Source: Erysipelothrix tonsillarum DSM 14972 (GTDB lineage: Bacteria; Bacillota_I; Bacilli_A; Erysipelotrichales; Erysipelotrichaceae). Taken from it: 64,000 nt of DNA. Positions within the stretch are counted from its first letter, which is position 1, and the number at the start of each line of letters is the position of its first letter. The stretch spans positions 186,001-250,000 of the forward strand of contig NZ_KB892377.1 of NCBI RefSeq assembly GCF_000373785.1. Direction: 5' to 3'. Positions 46,273-54,438 of this stretch are shown in pieces. The notes beneath the pieces are model-generated. The model saw only the letters and a program-made list of their open reading frames with translations, was not told the DNA's origin and did not search any database. The position numbers were made by a program, and so were the translations under genes.

Positions 46273-46930
46273 ATGCCATACAAAATACAATTGCGATAAA
46301 GTGTGCGATGGATGCAAAATTAATAAAGAGATGCCAAATAAAATGATAATAGGGCTTGTCTTTTTGCATATAAAACCATGCACCAATACTATAAAGAATA
46401 CCGCCTAAAACAATAAGTCCAAGAAATAAGACTGAAGTGTTTTGTAGTAGGCGAGGAATAAGCACTACAGCCGTCCAGCCCATCACAAGGTAGATTCCAA
46501 CTGTAATGGATGGTTTCGCATTTTTAGCAAGTGCCTTATAAAGAATACCGAGTAGCACCATTGCCCATTGCACAAGTACAATAATAATTCCAAAAGTACC
46601 ACCAATCGCATACAAAGCAATCGGGGTATAGCTACCGGCAATAGCTACAAAAATAAAACTGTGATCAAGAAATCTAAAGATATATTTATGCTTTGAGCCA
46701 TACTCCATAGAATGATAGAGTGTCGAACCAAGAAACATAAAAAATAAAGAAATCACGAAGACAGACTCACCCGTTGCCAAAAGGGCACCCCCATCGTGAT
46801 AAGCACGGATAGCAACATAAGGAAGACTAAAAAGCAGTGCAAGTGCCATTATTCCGTGTGAAACACAGTTTAGAACCTCTTCTTTAAAAGACAGTTTAAC
46901 CATGTGTTTCATTGAGTTTTCGTTTGTCAT
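46271..46930 (-). CDS. trhA: Hemolysin III family membrane protein (PAQR/TrhA)
   Basis: 219 aa, seven transmembrane helices. Conserved metal-site residues: EEVLNCVSHGIMA (motif 1 His), STLYHSM, and FLDHSFIFVAIAGSYTPIAL; the C-terminal FIWHLFINFASIAHF supplies the last His pair. Bacterial relatives are implicated in membrane fluidity or energetics; the 'hemolysin' name reflects one early study. AGGAGG upstream. Confidence 0.9.
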   Translation of the reverse strand: MTNENSMKHMVKLSFKEEVLNCVSHGIMALALLFSLPYVAIRAYHDGGALLATGESVFVISLFFMFLGSTLYHSMEYGSKHKYIFRFLDHSFIFVAIAGSYTPIALYAIGGTFGIIIVLVQWAMVLLGILYKALAKNAKPSITVGIYLVMGWTAVVLIPRLLQNTSVLFLGLIVLGGILYSIGAWFYMQKDKPYYHFIWHLFINFASIAHFIAIVFCMA

Positions 46931-47082
46931 AAATACCTCCTAGGTTTATTTTACACTATCTTGCTTCGAACTGACAGCAATTTTAACGTGCCTCAATGTG
47001 AAGAAATGTTCATGATTGGGGAAACGAATTGTGATTATGACGTATCAATGATATATTTTTTTAAATGAGGCGGTGGATTATT

Positions 47083-48888
47083 ATGGGTTTCTTCAAAAAA
47101 TATAAACACTTAAAAAAAGTAAAGAAAATTATATGTTTTTCACTCATCATCGGGATGATTGGAATACAATCTGTGCCTTATACATTTGCGGATGACACGA
47201 AGACAGAAGGATATACACAAGTTCTTGATCCGGATGTTGAGCAACAACGTGATGTGGAAGACGTCGGTGAATTGGATTTAACACAAGATCCAGAGATACC
47301 ATCTTTGGGCGGTGAAGAAAATGAAACGGTTACTGTGTTAAATCAAATGCGGACTTTTTCAACTGGGCCTCGTGCGCAACGTACCGAGGGGATTATTGAA
47401 CCCAATGGATCGGGACAATCGACAATTAAGCTTTACAATGAATCAACAGGGACTGCAGCACGCACCTATATTTCAGATGGTGTGTTATATAGTGGTGTTT
47501 TCCCATTTTATAATAAAAAAAATAATCGCTACCAAATAAAAATTGCGGGAGCAATAGGTTGGGTTGATGCTTCGAGTTTTAGAGAATATAGTTTCGATGA
47601 AGTGAAGTCGATGAATATGTATAAAGTAAATGGGGAAAATGAGTTAGTGCATTATATTAGTCGGGGTGCAACACAGACAAAAGCTGCAACAATTATGCTT
47701 GGACCGGCACCAGTAACTTTACGACAAGGTGTAAATTACTATTCTCCGGACGGCCATTATTTCTATACAAATCTTAAAACGATGGTTGCGGATCTTAAAT
47801 TGAATCGCCATTCGGGTTCCTTAAATGCTTCAGAGCCTTGGTATAACTACTATCAGTATTTGTCGAATCGTGCAAAGTCAAACGTTACAAAGAATGAACT
47901 CAAGAGTTATTTAGCACGTAAGGGTTATACAGCAGCACCTTCTCCTAAAACAATAGAAGTTAAGGATCTAAAATCGCATGAGTCCCTTCTTGTGGGTGCA
48001 GAGGGCTATTTTGTGGACGAAGGTTACAAGTATGGGATTAACCCTTTAATTACCTTTGGTACGGCCATCAATGAGTCTGGGTGGGGACGTAGTAATATTG
48101 CTTTAAAAGATAAAAATATTTTTGGGCACGAAGCATATGACTCCGCACCAGAATCAGCGACTGTTTATGAAAGTGTAGGGGTTTCGATTCAAAGTCATAT
48201 GACACATTTCTTAAACTGGCATTACATGGATGTGAAAGAAGCTAACTATTATGGCGGTTATCTTGGTGACAAACAAAGTGGAATTAATGTTAAGTATTCT
48301 TCTGACCCATTTTGGGGTGAAAAAGCAGCCGAATATTTTTATATCTTGGATTGGTATATTGGAATGAAAGATTACAATCAATATACTATTGGTCTTGTGA
48401 CCTCAAGTGGTACACCTTCTGTATATAAAGAGGCAAACAGCAATTCTGGTTCAATTTATAAACTTAATGTCACGGATCAACACGTTTTAATCTTAGATGA
48501 AGTAAAAAAAGGTTCTGAAGTATGGTATAAAATTGCGGCAGATCCGCTCTTATCAAAAAATCGTGATTTATTGCCTTGGAACACAGATACCCGTCCTTTC
48601 AAGACGGTCTATGATCATAACAACAATTATGGATATGTAAAAGGCTCTGAGGTCAAAATTGTGGCAGGAAAGAATCATAAGGGAGCAACAGGTAAACGTG
48701 GTGATGTCAATGGCGATGGAAAGATTTCGTTGTTAGATCTTGCTATGGTTAAAAGCCATCTTCTCGGTAACTCAAAATTAACGGGTGACCGATTCACTCG
48801 TGGCGATGTCAATGGTGACGGGAAGATTTCGTTACTCGACTTAGCAATGATTAAAAGCCATTTATTAGGCAATAGCAAATTAGATTAG
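47083..48888 (+). CDS. Secreted glucosaminidase with SH3-like region and C-terminal type I dockerin
   Basis: About 601 aa from the ATG at 47083 (GGCGGTGGA upstream); the ATG at 47065 adds six residues and has no site. Signal peptide (KIICFSLIIGMIGIQSV). An N-terminal bacterial-SH3-like region, then a GH73/LytG-type glucosaminidase domain (about 295-430) with TFGTAINESGWGRSNIA carrying the catalytic Glu and KDKNIFGHEAYDS. A further SH3-like region follows. The last 63 residues are a dockerin: two near-identical units RGDVNGDGKISLLDLAM and KSHLLGNSKL, 34 residues apart, with Ca-binding D-x-N-x-D-G. It should cleave peptidoglycan and dock to a cohesin. Confidence 0.87.
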   Translation: MGFFKKYKHLKKVKKIICFSLIIGMIGIQSVPYTFADDTKTEGYTQVLDPDVEQQRDVEDVGELDLTQDPEIPSLGGEENETVTVLNQMRTFSTGPRAQRTEGIIEPNGSGQSTIKLYNESTGTAARTYISDGVLYSGVFPFYNKKNNRYQIKIAGAIGWVDASSFREYSFDEVKSMNMYKVNGENELVHYISRGATQTKAATIMLGPAPVTLRQGVNYYSPDGHYFYTNLKTMVADLKLNRHSGSLNASEPWYNYYQYLSNRAKSNVTKNELKSYLARKGYTAAPSPKTIEVKDLKSHESLLVGAEGYFVDEGYKYGINPLITFGTAINESGWGRSNIALKDKNIFGHEAYDSAPESATVYESVGVSIQSHMTHFLNWHYMDVKEANYYGGYLGDKQSGINVKYSSDPFWGEKAAEYFYILDWYIGMKDYNQYTIGLVTSSGTPSVYKEANSNSGSIYKLNVTDQHVLILDEVKKGSEVWYKIAADPLLSKNRDLLPWNTDTRPFKTVYDHNNNYGYVKGSEVKIVAGKNHKGATGKRGDVNGDGKISLLDLAMVKSHLLGNSKLTGDRFTRGDVNGDGKISLLDLAMIKSHLLGNSKLD

Positions 48889-48897
48889 AGGTAAATC

Positions 48898-50376
48898 ATG
48901 AAAAAAACGCTTAAAATTATAGTCGTAGTACTAATGACAGTACTTCTGCTACCAATCCATACAAAAACAATTTATGCAGCAAGTGGAAGTATTTCTGTAT
49001 CAGGACCCTCTACACTAGCACCTGGTGAAACTGGGTATTATACGCTAACATTTAATGCCTCAGAGACCGCATTCTTTTCGTATAGTACATCCGTTACGAA
49101 TGGGAGTGTAGGTGGAGCAAGTTCGAGTGATGTGCTTGGAAGTGGAGAGAGTTCTTCAGAGAGTGCAAATATTTCTGTAACTGCCGGGTCAAGTGGTACA
49201 GTTTCAATCTCAGTATCAGGTGTAGCGGCAACTACTTCAGCGAATCCATCAGAATTCTCAATTGGTGGTTCGAAATCGGTACAAATTGTTGCTCCATCGA
49301 GTGGAGGGTCATCCAGTGGATCAACCGGTGGTTCTTCAAGCGGATCAACGGGTGGTGGTTCGAGCCAGAGTGCTGAAGAGGCACCAGCAAAGACACCTGA
49401 AGAAATCAAAGCGGAAGAAGAACAAGCTGAGAAAGAACGTAAAGAAGCCTTGGCTAAGGATTTAATGGTTGAATCAATTGATATTGTTTCAAGTGATACG
49501 AAACTTTATGGTGATACTCTCAAAACGTTAAAGATTGAAGAGGGGAAAACAGATTATGAATTCACTTTACCCAAACGAGTGAATAAGTTCTTAATTGATG
49601 TAGCCGCAAGTAGTGGTGATGTGACCTTGACTTACGATAAAGATCATGAGCTTAAAGACGACGAAAATGAACGTGTCATTTCGATTCGTGGTGTTCAAGA
49701 AGATGTAGTTAAAGAATATAAGCTAACCATTAAACGAAATCTTGAGGAAAGTATAAATGTTCCAATTGATGGTAAGGATTCTGCGGTCTACGAAGATGAG
49801 TTATTGGATCGATTTATGGATTCTATAGGTTTTAAAAAAGAAGAAATTCTTATCGGTGAACAAAAAGTAAATGGCTTTAGTAATGGTAATCTAAAAGCAT
49901 TACTTGCGGTTGTAGATGGTAAAGCATCCTGGCGTTTATTCAGTAAAGAGGATGAACTCTTAGGGGACGCAATTATGATGATGCGTTCTGAAAAGGAACC
50001 ATTCTTTATTCAATCCACAACCAATGGTAAAGATCATGAGAAGGTTAATAAAGCAGCATATTCGGAACACACATTAGATGTAGATGCAAAATTGGTTGAA
50101 ATTGATCCAGAACTGGAATACAAACAAACATATAATGCTTGGGATATGGAAGACGGTTCCCAACTTATCTATGGTGTCAATGCAAAAGGAAAACAAGGAT
50201 TTTATAATTTAGATGATGACAAGAATATCGAATGGTCGGTAGTCGGTTTTGATCATATCGATAACGCATATGTAACAGCGACTTGGGGATTATCAGGTGC
50301 ATTAGCCGTTGTTTCAAGCGGACTTATCGCAAGCATCCTTGAACGTAAAGGCATTCTTAAATTTAATAAAAAATAA
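48898..50376 (+). CDS. Membrane-anchored surface protein with cohesin-like domain (probable dockerin partner)
   Basis: 492 aa. Signal peptide to about residue 28; residues ~29-130 a beta-sandwich with cohesin-type pattern (SISVSGPSTLAPGETGYYTL, SSESANISVTAGSSGTVSIS, then a closing IGGSKSVQIV strand); a Gly/Ser linker; an acidic helix; a cadherin-like beta-sandwich (about 190-275, ending VVKEYKLTIKR); another extracellular domain; a transmembrane helix (LSGALAVVSSGLIASIL) and a short basic cytoplasmic tail. It begins 9 bp after the dockerin enzyme, so the two are made together. The cohesin assignment is from pattern, not a search. Confidence 0.6.
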   Translation: MKKTLKIIVVVLMTVLLLPIHTKTIYAASGSISVSGPSTLAPGETGYYTLTFNASETAFFSYSTSVTNGSVGGASSSDVLGSGESSSESANISVTAGSSGTVSISVSGVAATTSANPSEFSIGGSKSVQIVAPSSGGSSSGSTGGSSSGSTGGGSSQSAEEAPAKTPEEIKAEEEQAEKERKEALAKDLMVESIDIVSSDTKLYGDTLKTLKIEEGKTDYEFTLPKRVNKFLIDVAASSGDVTLTYDKDHELKDDENERVISIRGVQEDVVKEYKLTIKRNLEESINVPIDGKDSAVYEDELLDRFMDSIGFKKEEILIGEQKVNGFSNGNLKALLAVVDGKASWRLFSKEDELLGDAIMMMRSEKEPFFIQSTTNGKDHEKVNKAAYSEHTLDVDAKLVEIDPELEYKQTYNAWDMEDGSQLIYGVNAKGKQGFYNLDDDKNIEWSVVGFDHIDNAYVTATWGLSGALAVVSSGLIASILERKGILKFNKK

Positions 50377-50400
50377 CTGATTTAATTCAGTTATATTTTA
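50373..50400 (+). terminator. Terminator after the cohesin-like gene
   Basis: ATAACTGA/TCAGTTAT stem, then ATTTTATTG. Confidence 0.7.
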
Positions 50401-50457
50401 TTGTCGGATAGCATCACGATAAAGCCTTCGAAGAAACTTGTTTTCTAAATAATTCCA

Positions 50458-50485
50458 TTGGAATGTCGCACGTTTTGATTATAAT
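50458..50485 (+). promoter_or_regulatory. Promoter of the ypmB-dnaD-nth-murF-ddl-alr unit
   Basis: TTGGAA (50458-50463), 16 bp, TATAAT (50480-50485), 30 bp before the first ATG. Confidence 0.6.
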
Positions 50486-50514
50486 TATGGTAAAATAATG
50501 ACTGAGGTGTGAAC

Positions 50515-50976
50515 ATGAAAAAAAGAATAAAAGCTTTTTCAACAAATGTGTTTTTGATATTCCTTATTGTACTCGCAATCTATATCGGCTATGTAGGCTT
50601 TATTGGTGGACCTCGCCGGGCTTACGAACGTGAAGATCAATTACATGTTGAAGCGATGATGAAATTAAAAGGTTATGAAGAGGCTCGCTTACTGAGTCGT
50701 TTTTCACTTGACCAAGTGTATTATATTACTGAAATTAAACGTGATGAGGGATCTGTGATTGTGTGGTTCAATAAAGCATTGGATACCTTTGGTGAGCATG
50801 ATTATATATCGTATGAACCTGTTTACAAAATGGCAGAAGACATGGGCGTGGCTAAAAGCAAAATTCGTTTTGGAGTTTATGAAGAAAAACTCGTATATGT
50901 ATTAAAAAATAATACACAAGAGGTATATGTCGATGTCGACGATTTGTCAGTTGTATTTAAATTGGAGGACTTTTAA
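50515..50976 (+). CDS. YpmB-like membrane-anchored protein (DUF5590)
   Basis: 153 aa from the ATG at 50515 (GAGGTG upstream). One N-terminal transmembrane helix (VFLIFLIVLAIYIGYVGFIG), then an extracellular region with the PepSY-like fold (DQVYYITEIKRDEGSVIVWF). In Bacillus ypmB also lies near dnaD-nth. Role unknown; PepSY domains often inhibit proteases. Confidence 0.75.
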   Translation: MKKRIKAFSTNVFLIFLIVLAIYIGYVGFIGGPRRAYEREDQLHVEAMMKLKGYEEARLLSRFSLDQVYYITEIKRDEGSVIVWFNKALDTFGEHDYISYEPVYKMAEDMGVAKSKIRFGVYEEKLVYVLKNNTQEVYVDVDDLSVVFKLEDF

Positions 50977-50978
50977 CT

Positions 50979-51485
50979 ATGTGGTGGAATAAAGCTTATA
51001 TTAATCGTAGGGATTGGATTTTGGATAATTTGGGATCGCTTAAGTTAAGCCCCGTCCAGACAGTTGTGTTGTTGATGGTTGATTTTTTGAATCAACAAGG
51101 GTCACCAATTACCTTAGAATTGTTGGCAGAACGTACAGCACTTGAAACACAAGTTGTTGATGAGACTATCCATGATTTAGTACGTCAGAATTTACTCTCT
51201 ATAAAAGTGTCAAAAGATGCTTTAGAGTTTAATTTAGATGGTTTATTTCAAGATGGTGTTCGATATGAGTACGTTAACGAAGGCATCTTTGAGGTATTTG
51301 AATCAGAGTTTGGCCGCTTGTTGTCACAAAATGAATTAATGACTCTAAATACGTGGTTATCAAAATATACAGAATCTGATATTTTAGACGCATTGCGTAA
51401 TGCGGTGATATACAAAAAAGTATCAATGCAGTATATAAACGCAATTCTTGCGAATAAACAAAAAGAAAGAATGGGATCGCGATGA
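50979..51485 (+). CDS. dnaD: DnaD-family replication initiation protein
   Basis: 168 aa. N-terminal winged helix (LKLSPVQTVVLLMVDFLNQQ) and C-terminal DnaD domain (FEVFESEFGRLLSQNELMTL, YTESDILDALRNAVIYKKVS, YINAIL). It loads helicase with DnaB/DnaI at origin and restart. GGAGG upstream; overlaps nth by 4 bp. Confidence 0.9.
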   Translation: MWWNKAYINRRDWILDNLGSLKLSPVQTVVLLMVDFLNQQGSPITLELLAERTALETQVVDETIHDLVRQNLLSIKVSKDALEFNLDGLFQDGVRYEYVNEGIFEVFESEFGRLLSQNELMTLNTWLSKYTESDILDALRNAVIYKKVSMQYINAILANKQKERMGSR

Positions 51486-52102
51486 ATGTAACAGAAATTA
51501 TTCGCATTTTGGATGCGGAGTTTCCAAATGCTAAAAGTGATTTGAATTATCGAAACCCATTTGAATTATTAATTGCAGTTACGTTATCTGCACAAACGAC
51601 GGATGTTGCTGTTAATAAGGTAACACCAGCACTTTTTGAAGCTTATCCGACACCTCAAGCGCTTGCGCAGGCGGAGGTTAAAACCGTTGAGTCGTACATC
51701 AAAACAATTGGTTTATACCGAAATAAAGCAAAATATATTGTTGCTTGTGCAAAGATGCTAGTGGAAGATTTTGGTGGTGAAGTTCCACGAACACGTACAC
51801 AATTGATGAAACTACCCGGAGTGGGGCGCAAGACCGCTAATGTTGTTTTGGCAGAAGGTTTTAAAATACCGGCCATCGCAGTCGACACACATGTTGAACG
51901 GGTGGCGAAGCGCTTAAAATTAGCGAAACCAAATGATAGCGTGGAAGATGTTGAACGAAAATTAATGCGTAAAATTCCACGAGAGGATTGGGCGCGAGCA
52001 CATCACTTATTACTGCTTTTTGGGCGTTATCACAGTACAGCACGCAATGAGCAAGATGCATTTGAATTATTGGAAGAATTAAAGGAGAAACATCTACGAT
52101 GA
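51482..52102 (+). CDS. nth: Endonuclease III family DNA glycosylase lacking the [4Fe-4S] cluster ligands
   Basis: 206 aa. Helix-hairpin-helix MKLPGVGRKTANVVLAEGF with the catalytic Lys, and VDTHVERVAKRL with the catalytic Asp are intact, as is LSAQTTDVAVNKVTPALF. Canonical Nth ends in C-x6-C-x2-C-x5-C; here the same place reads FGRYHSTARNEQDAFELLEE and there is no cysteine after residue ~90. The lyase/glycosylase for oxidised pyrimidines is expected to fold without the cluster. ATGA overlaps with dnaD and murF. Confidence 0.9.
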   Translation: MNVTEIIRILDAEFPNAKSDLNYRNPFELLIAVTLSAQTTDVAVNKVTPALFEAYPTPQALAQAEVKTVESYIKTIGLYRNKAKYIVACAKMLVEDFGGEVPRTRTQLMKLPGVGRKTANVVLAEGFKIPAIAVDTHVERVAKRLKLAKPNDSVEDVERKLMRKIPREDWARAHHLLLLFGRYHSTARNEQDAFELLEELKEKHLR

Positions 52103-53421
52103 AAAATTTAAAAACGGAAACAGTAGCAAAATGGGTTAATGGAACCGTAATTGGATCCGCGGTAATTCAAGGGGTTAAAGTCGATTCTCGGATGGTTGAG
52201 TCCGGTGATCTCTTCGTTTGTCTTAAAGGGGCACGTGTTGATGGGCACGACTATATTCAAGATGTCATTGCTAAAGGTGCCAGTGCTTTAATTGTTGATC
52301 ATGAAATTCAAGATATTGATGTCTGCCAAATTGTTGTAGAAGATACCATGGTTGCCCTTCAAATGTTTGCGCATGCGTATCGTAATACCTTGAATGCATG
52401 TTTTATTGGTATAACCGGTAGTAATGGTAAAACGTCAACGAAAGATATCTTGTACAGTATTTTAAGTCGCGTTGGTAAAACGGTTGCAACTTATAAAAAT
52501 CAAAATACTGAAATTGGAACTTATTTAAACCTATTCCGTATGGATGAAGATACTGAATTTGGTATTTTTGAAATGGGTTTAGATTATGTTGGTGATGTTG
52601 CTAAGATGGCAGAGTGTATCTGTCCCGATGCAGGATTGGTCATGAGTCTAGCACCAGCACATATGATGAATTTTGAGAGTATTGAGCATATTGCTTCAGA
52701 AAAAATGAGAATTTTCGACTTTGTAACACGAAAATCATTGTCATTTTTTCAAGGTGATTTTGAAGAATATCGTAATATCAGTCATGGTGAGCGCACATTT
52801 GGATTTAATGAAGATAATGAATTTGTGGTATCCGATGTCTCTTCAAATAATGAAGGCATCACCTTTAATCTTGATGGCGTAATGTATACAAGTAACCTTT
52901 TAGGAAATCATCAAGCAAGTAATTGTGCGGGCGTAATTGTGCTTTTAAAAGAATTGGGTGTTGAAGATGCCGTTATTCGAGAAGGTCTCAATCATGTTGC
53001 GCTTACATCCTTGCGAACCGAACTTGTCGAAAAAGGAAATGCGCTTGTATTATTGGATGCGTATAAATCCAATCCAATCAGTGCGAAATATGCATTGGAT
53101 TTACTTGCACATTACGAGTATGATGGTGATCGTGTAGCGATTCTAAGTGATATGGTGGAATTGGGACCTGAAAGTTTTAATGCTCATTTAGAGGTCTTGG
53201 ATTGTGTGCACGAACTCAATATCAAAATGGTTCATACGCTTGGACCGGAGTTTAAAAAGGCCATCGCGCAAAGTAAGCTGGATCCATCACGATTCACAAA
53301 TGATGATTCGTTTGACTCATTTGTAGCACGAGTCAGCCCATGTTTTGATAAGCATGATATGATTCTAATTAAAGGTTCACGTTCTTACCAATTAGAACGA
53401 TTAATGGAAGAGGTAAAGTAG
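52099..53421 (+). CDS. murF: UDP-MurNAc-tripeptide--D-dipeptide ligase
   Basis: 440 aa. Mur ligase: N-domain (GVKVDSRMVESGDLFVCLKG), ATP loop GITGSNGKTSTKDILYS, YKNQNTEIGT, LLDAYKSNPISAKYAL near the C-terminus. It adds the D-Ala-D-X dipeptide made by the next gene to the wall precursor. Coupled to nth and directly abutting ddl. Confidence 0.95.
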   Translation: MKNLKTETVAKWVNGTVIGSAVIQGVKVDSRMVESGDLFVCLKGARVDGHDYIQDVIAKGASALIVDHEIQDIDVCQIVVEDTMVALQMFAHAYRNTLNACFIGITGSNGKTSTKDILYSILSRVGKTVATYKNQNTEIGTYLNLFRMDEDTEFGIFEMGLDYVGDVAKMAECICPDAGLVMSLAPAHMMNFESIEHIASEKMRIFDFVTRKSLSFFQGDFEEYRNISHGERTFGFNEDNEFVVSDVSSNNEGITFNLDGVMYTSNLLGNHQASNCAGVIVLLKELGVEDAVIREGLNHVALTSLRTELVEKGNALVLLDAYKSNPISAKYALDLLAHYEYDGDRVAILSDMVELGPESFNAHLEVLDCVHELNIKMVHTLGPEFKKAIAQSKLDPSRFTNDDSFDSFVARVSPCFDKHDMILIKGSRSYQLERLMEEVK

Positions 53422-54438
53422 ATGAATAAGTTACAAGTAGCATTAGTATTTGGTTCAATTAACAGTGAACACGATATCTCTGTAGCCAGTGCGGCTTCAG
53501 TGTTAGAACATTTCCCTCATGAAAAATTTGATTGTGTCCCACTTTATATTGGGAAAGATGGGAAATGGTATACGGGTCATTACACGTTAGAAATGATGCA
53601 GAACAATGACCTTGAAGGCCATCGTGAGCTTTATCTTCAATTCAACTATGATCGTCCTGGTTTTATCTTTGCAGACGACCAATCGTTGTTACCGATCGAT
53701 GTTGCATTTCTAATGCTTCATGGACGTATGGGAGAAGGCGGTCAGGTGCAAGGACTTCTAAAATGTGCGAACATTCCGTTTACAGGATGTGATGTCTTGT
53801 CATCAGCGCTCTGTATGGATAAAGGGTTCACGCATATTATTTGTGAAGCGGCAGGGATTCAAATGGCTCAGTATCAATTAATAACGAATATTAATGAAAT
53901 CGATGTTGATGCCGTGACATACCCATGTATTGTGAAGCCAAGTCGTGAAGGCTCTTCGTTTGGTGTTACTTATGTTCGCAATTATGATGAATTATTAAAT
54001 GCGTGTCTTTTTGCATTTGAATTTGACTCACGTGTTTTAATTGAAGCTTATATTAAAGGTACTGAAGTCGGATTGGGAATTCTTAAAACGGAACAGGAGC
54101 TCATTGTAAGTGATGTGGACCAAGTTAATGTTTCGGGTGAAGTCTTTGATTTTCAAGAAAAATATCATCCACATGCTACAGAGACACTTCCATTGTCAAC
54201 ATTCCCAGAATCTGTACGAAAAGAAGTTCAACGTCTTGGGGAATTGGCGTTTAATGTACTGGATTGTGCTCAATTTTCACGTCTTGATTTCTTTGTAACG
54301 GATGATCATCGTATTTTCCTGAATGAGGTGAATACGATTCCTGGTTTTACCAGTTCATCACGTTATCCAGGGATGCTTGACCGTGCAGGTGTAAGTTATC
54401 CTGAATTGATTACAAAAATGATTGAGGACCTCTTATGA
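53422..54438 (+). CDS. ddl: D-alanine--D-alanine (or D-serine) ligase, VanC/E/G-like
   Basis: 338 aa ATP-grasp enzyme. SINSEHDISVASAASVL (N-terminal Glu), RMGEGGQVQGLLKCANIPFT, KPSREGSSFGVTYVRN (ATP grasp), and the Mg site FLNEVNTIPGFTSSSRYPGM. The omega-loop segment reads VFDFQEKYHPHATETLPLS, and the C-terminal GFTSSSRYP block has the S-R-Y-P of VanA/C/E/G ligases where housekeeping Ddl enzymes usually have I-S-M/L-Y-P. This suggests possible D-Ala-D-Ser synthesis; a plain D-Ala-D-Ala ligase remains possible. It begins right after the murF stop and overlaps alr by 4 bp. Confidence 0.85.
   Translation: MNKLQVALVFGSINSEHDISVASAASVLEHFPHEKFDCVPLYIGKDGKWYTGHYTLEMMQNNDLEGHRELYLQFNYDRPGFIFADDQSLLPIDVAFLMLHGRMGEGGQVQGLLKCANIPFTGCDVLSSALCMDKGFTHIICEAAGIQMAQYQLITNINEIDVDAVTYPCIVKPSREGSSFGVTYVRNYDELLNACLFAFEFDSRVLIEAYIKGTEVGLGILKTEQELIVSDVDQVNVSGEVFDFQEKYHPHATETLPLSTFPESVRKEVQRLGELAFNVLDCAQFSRLDFFVTDDHRIFLNEVNTIPGFTSSSRYPGMLDRAGVSYPELITKMIEDLL

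Noticed and set aside
48675-48878. Minus-strand open frame opposite the dockerin
   Set aside because: It is a shadow of the repeated dockerin codons, with no ribosome-binding site.
49038-49409. Minus-strand 123-codon frame opposite the cohesin-like region
   Set aside because: Shadow produced by Ser/Gly-rich codons on the plus strand.
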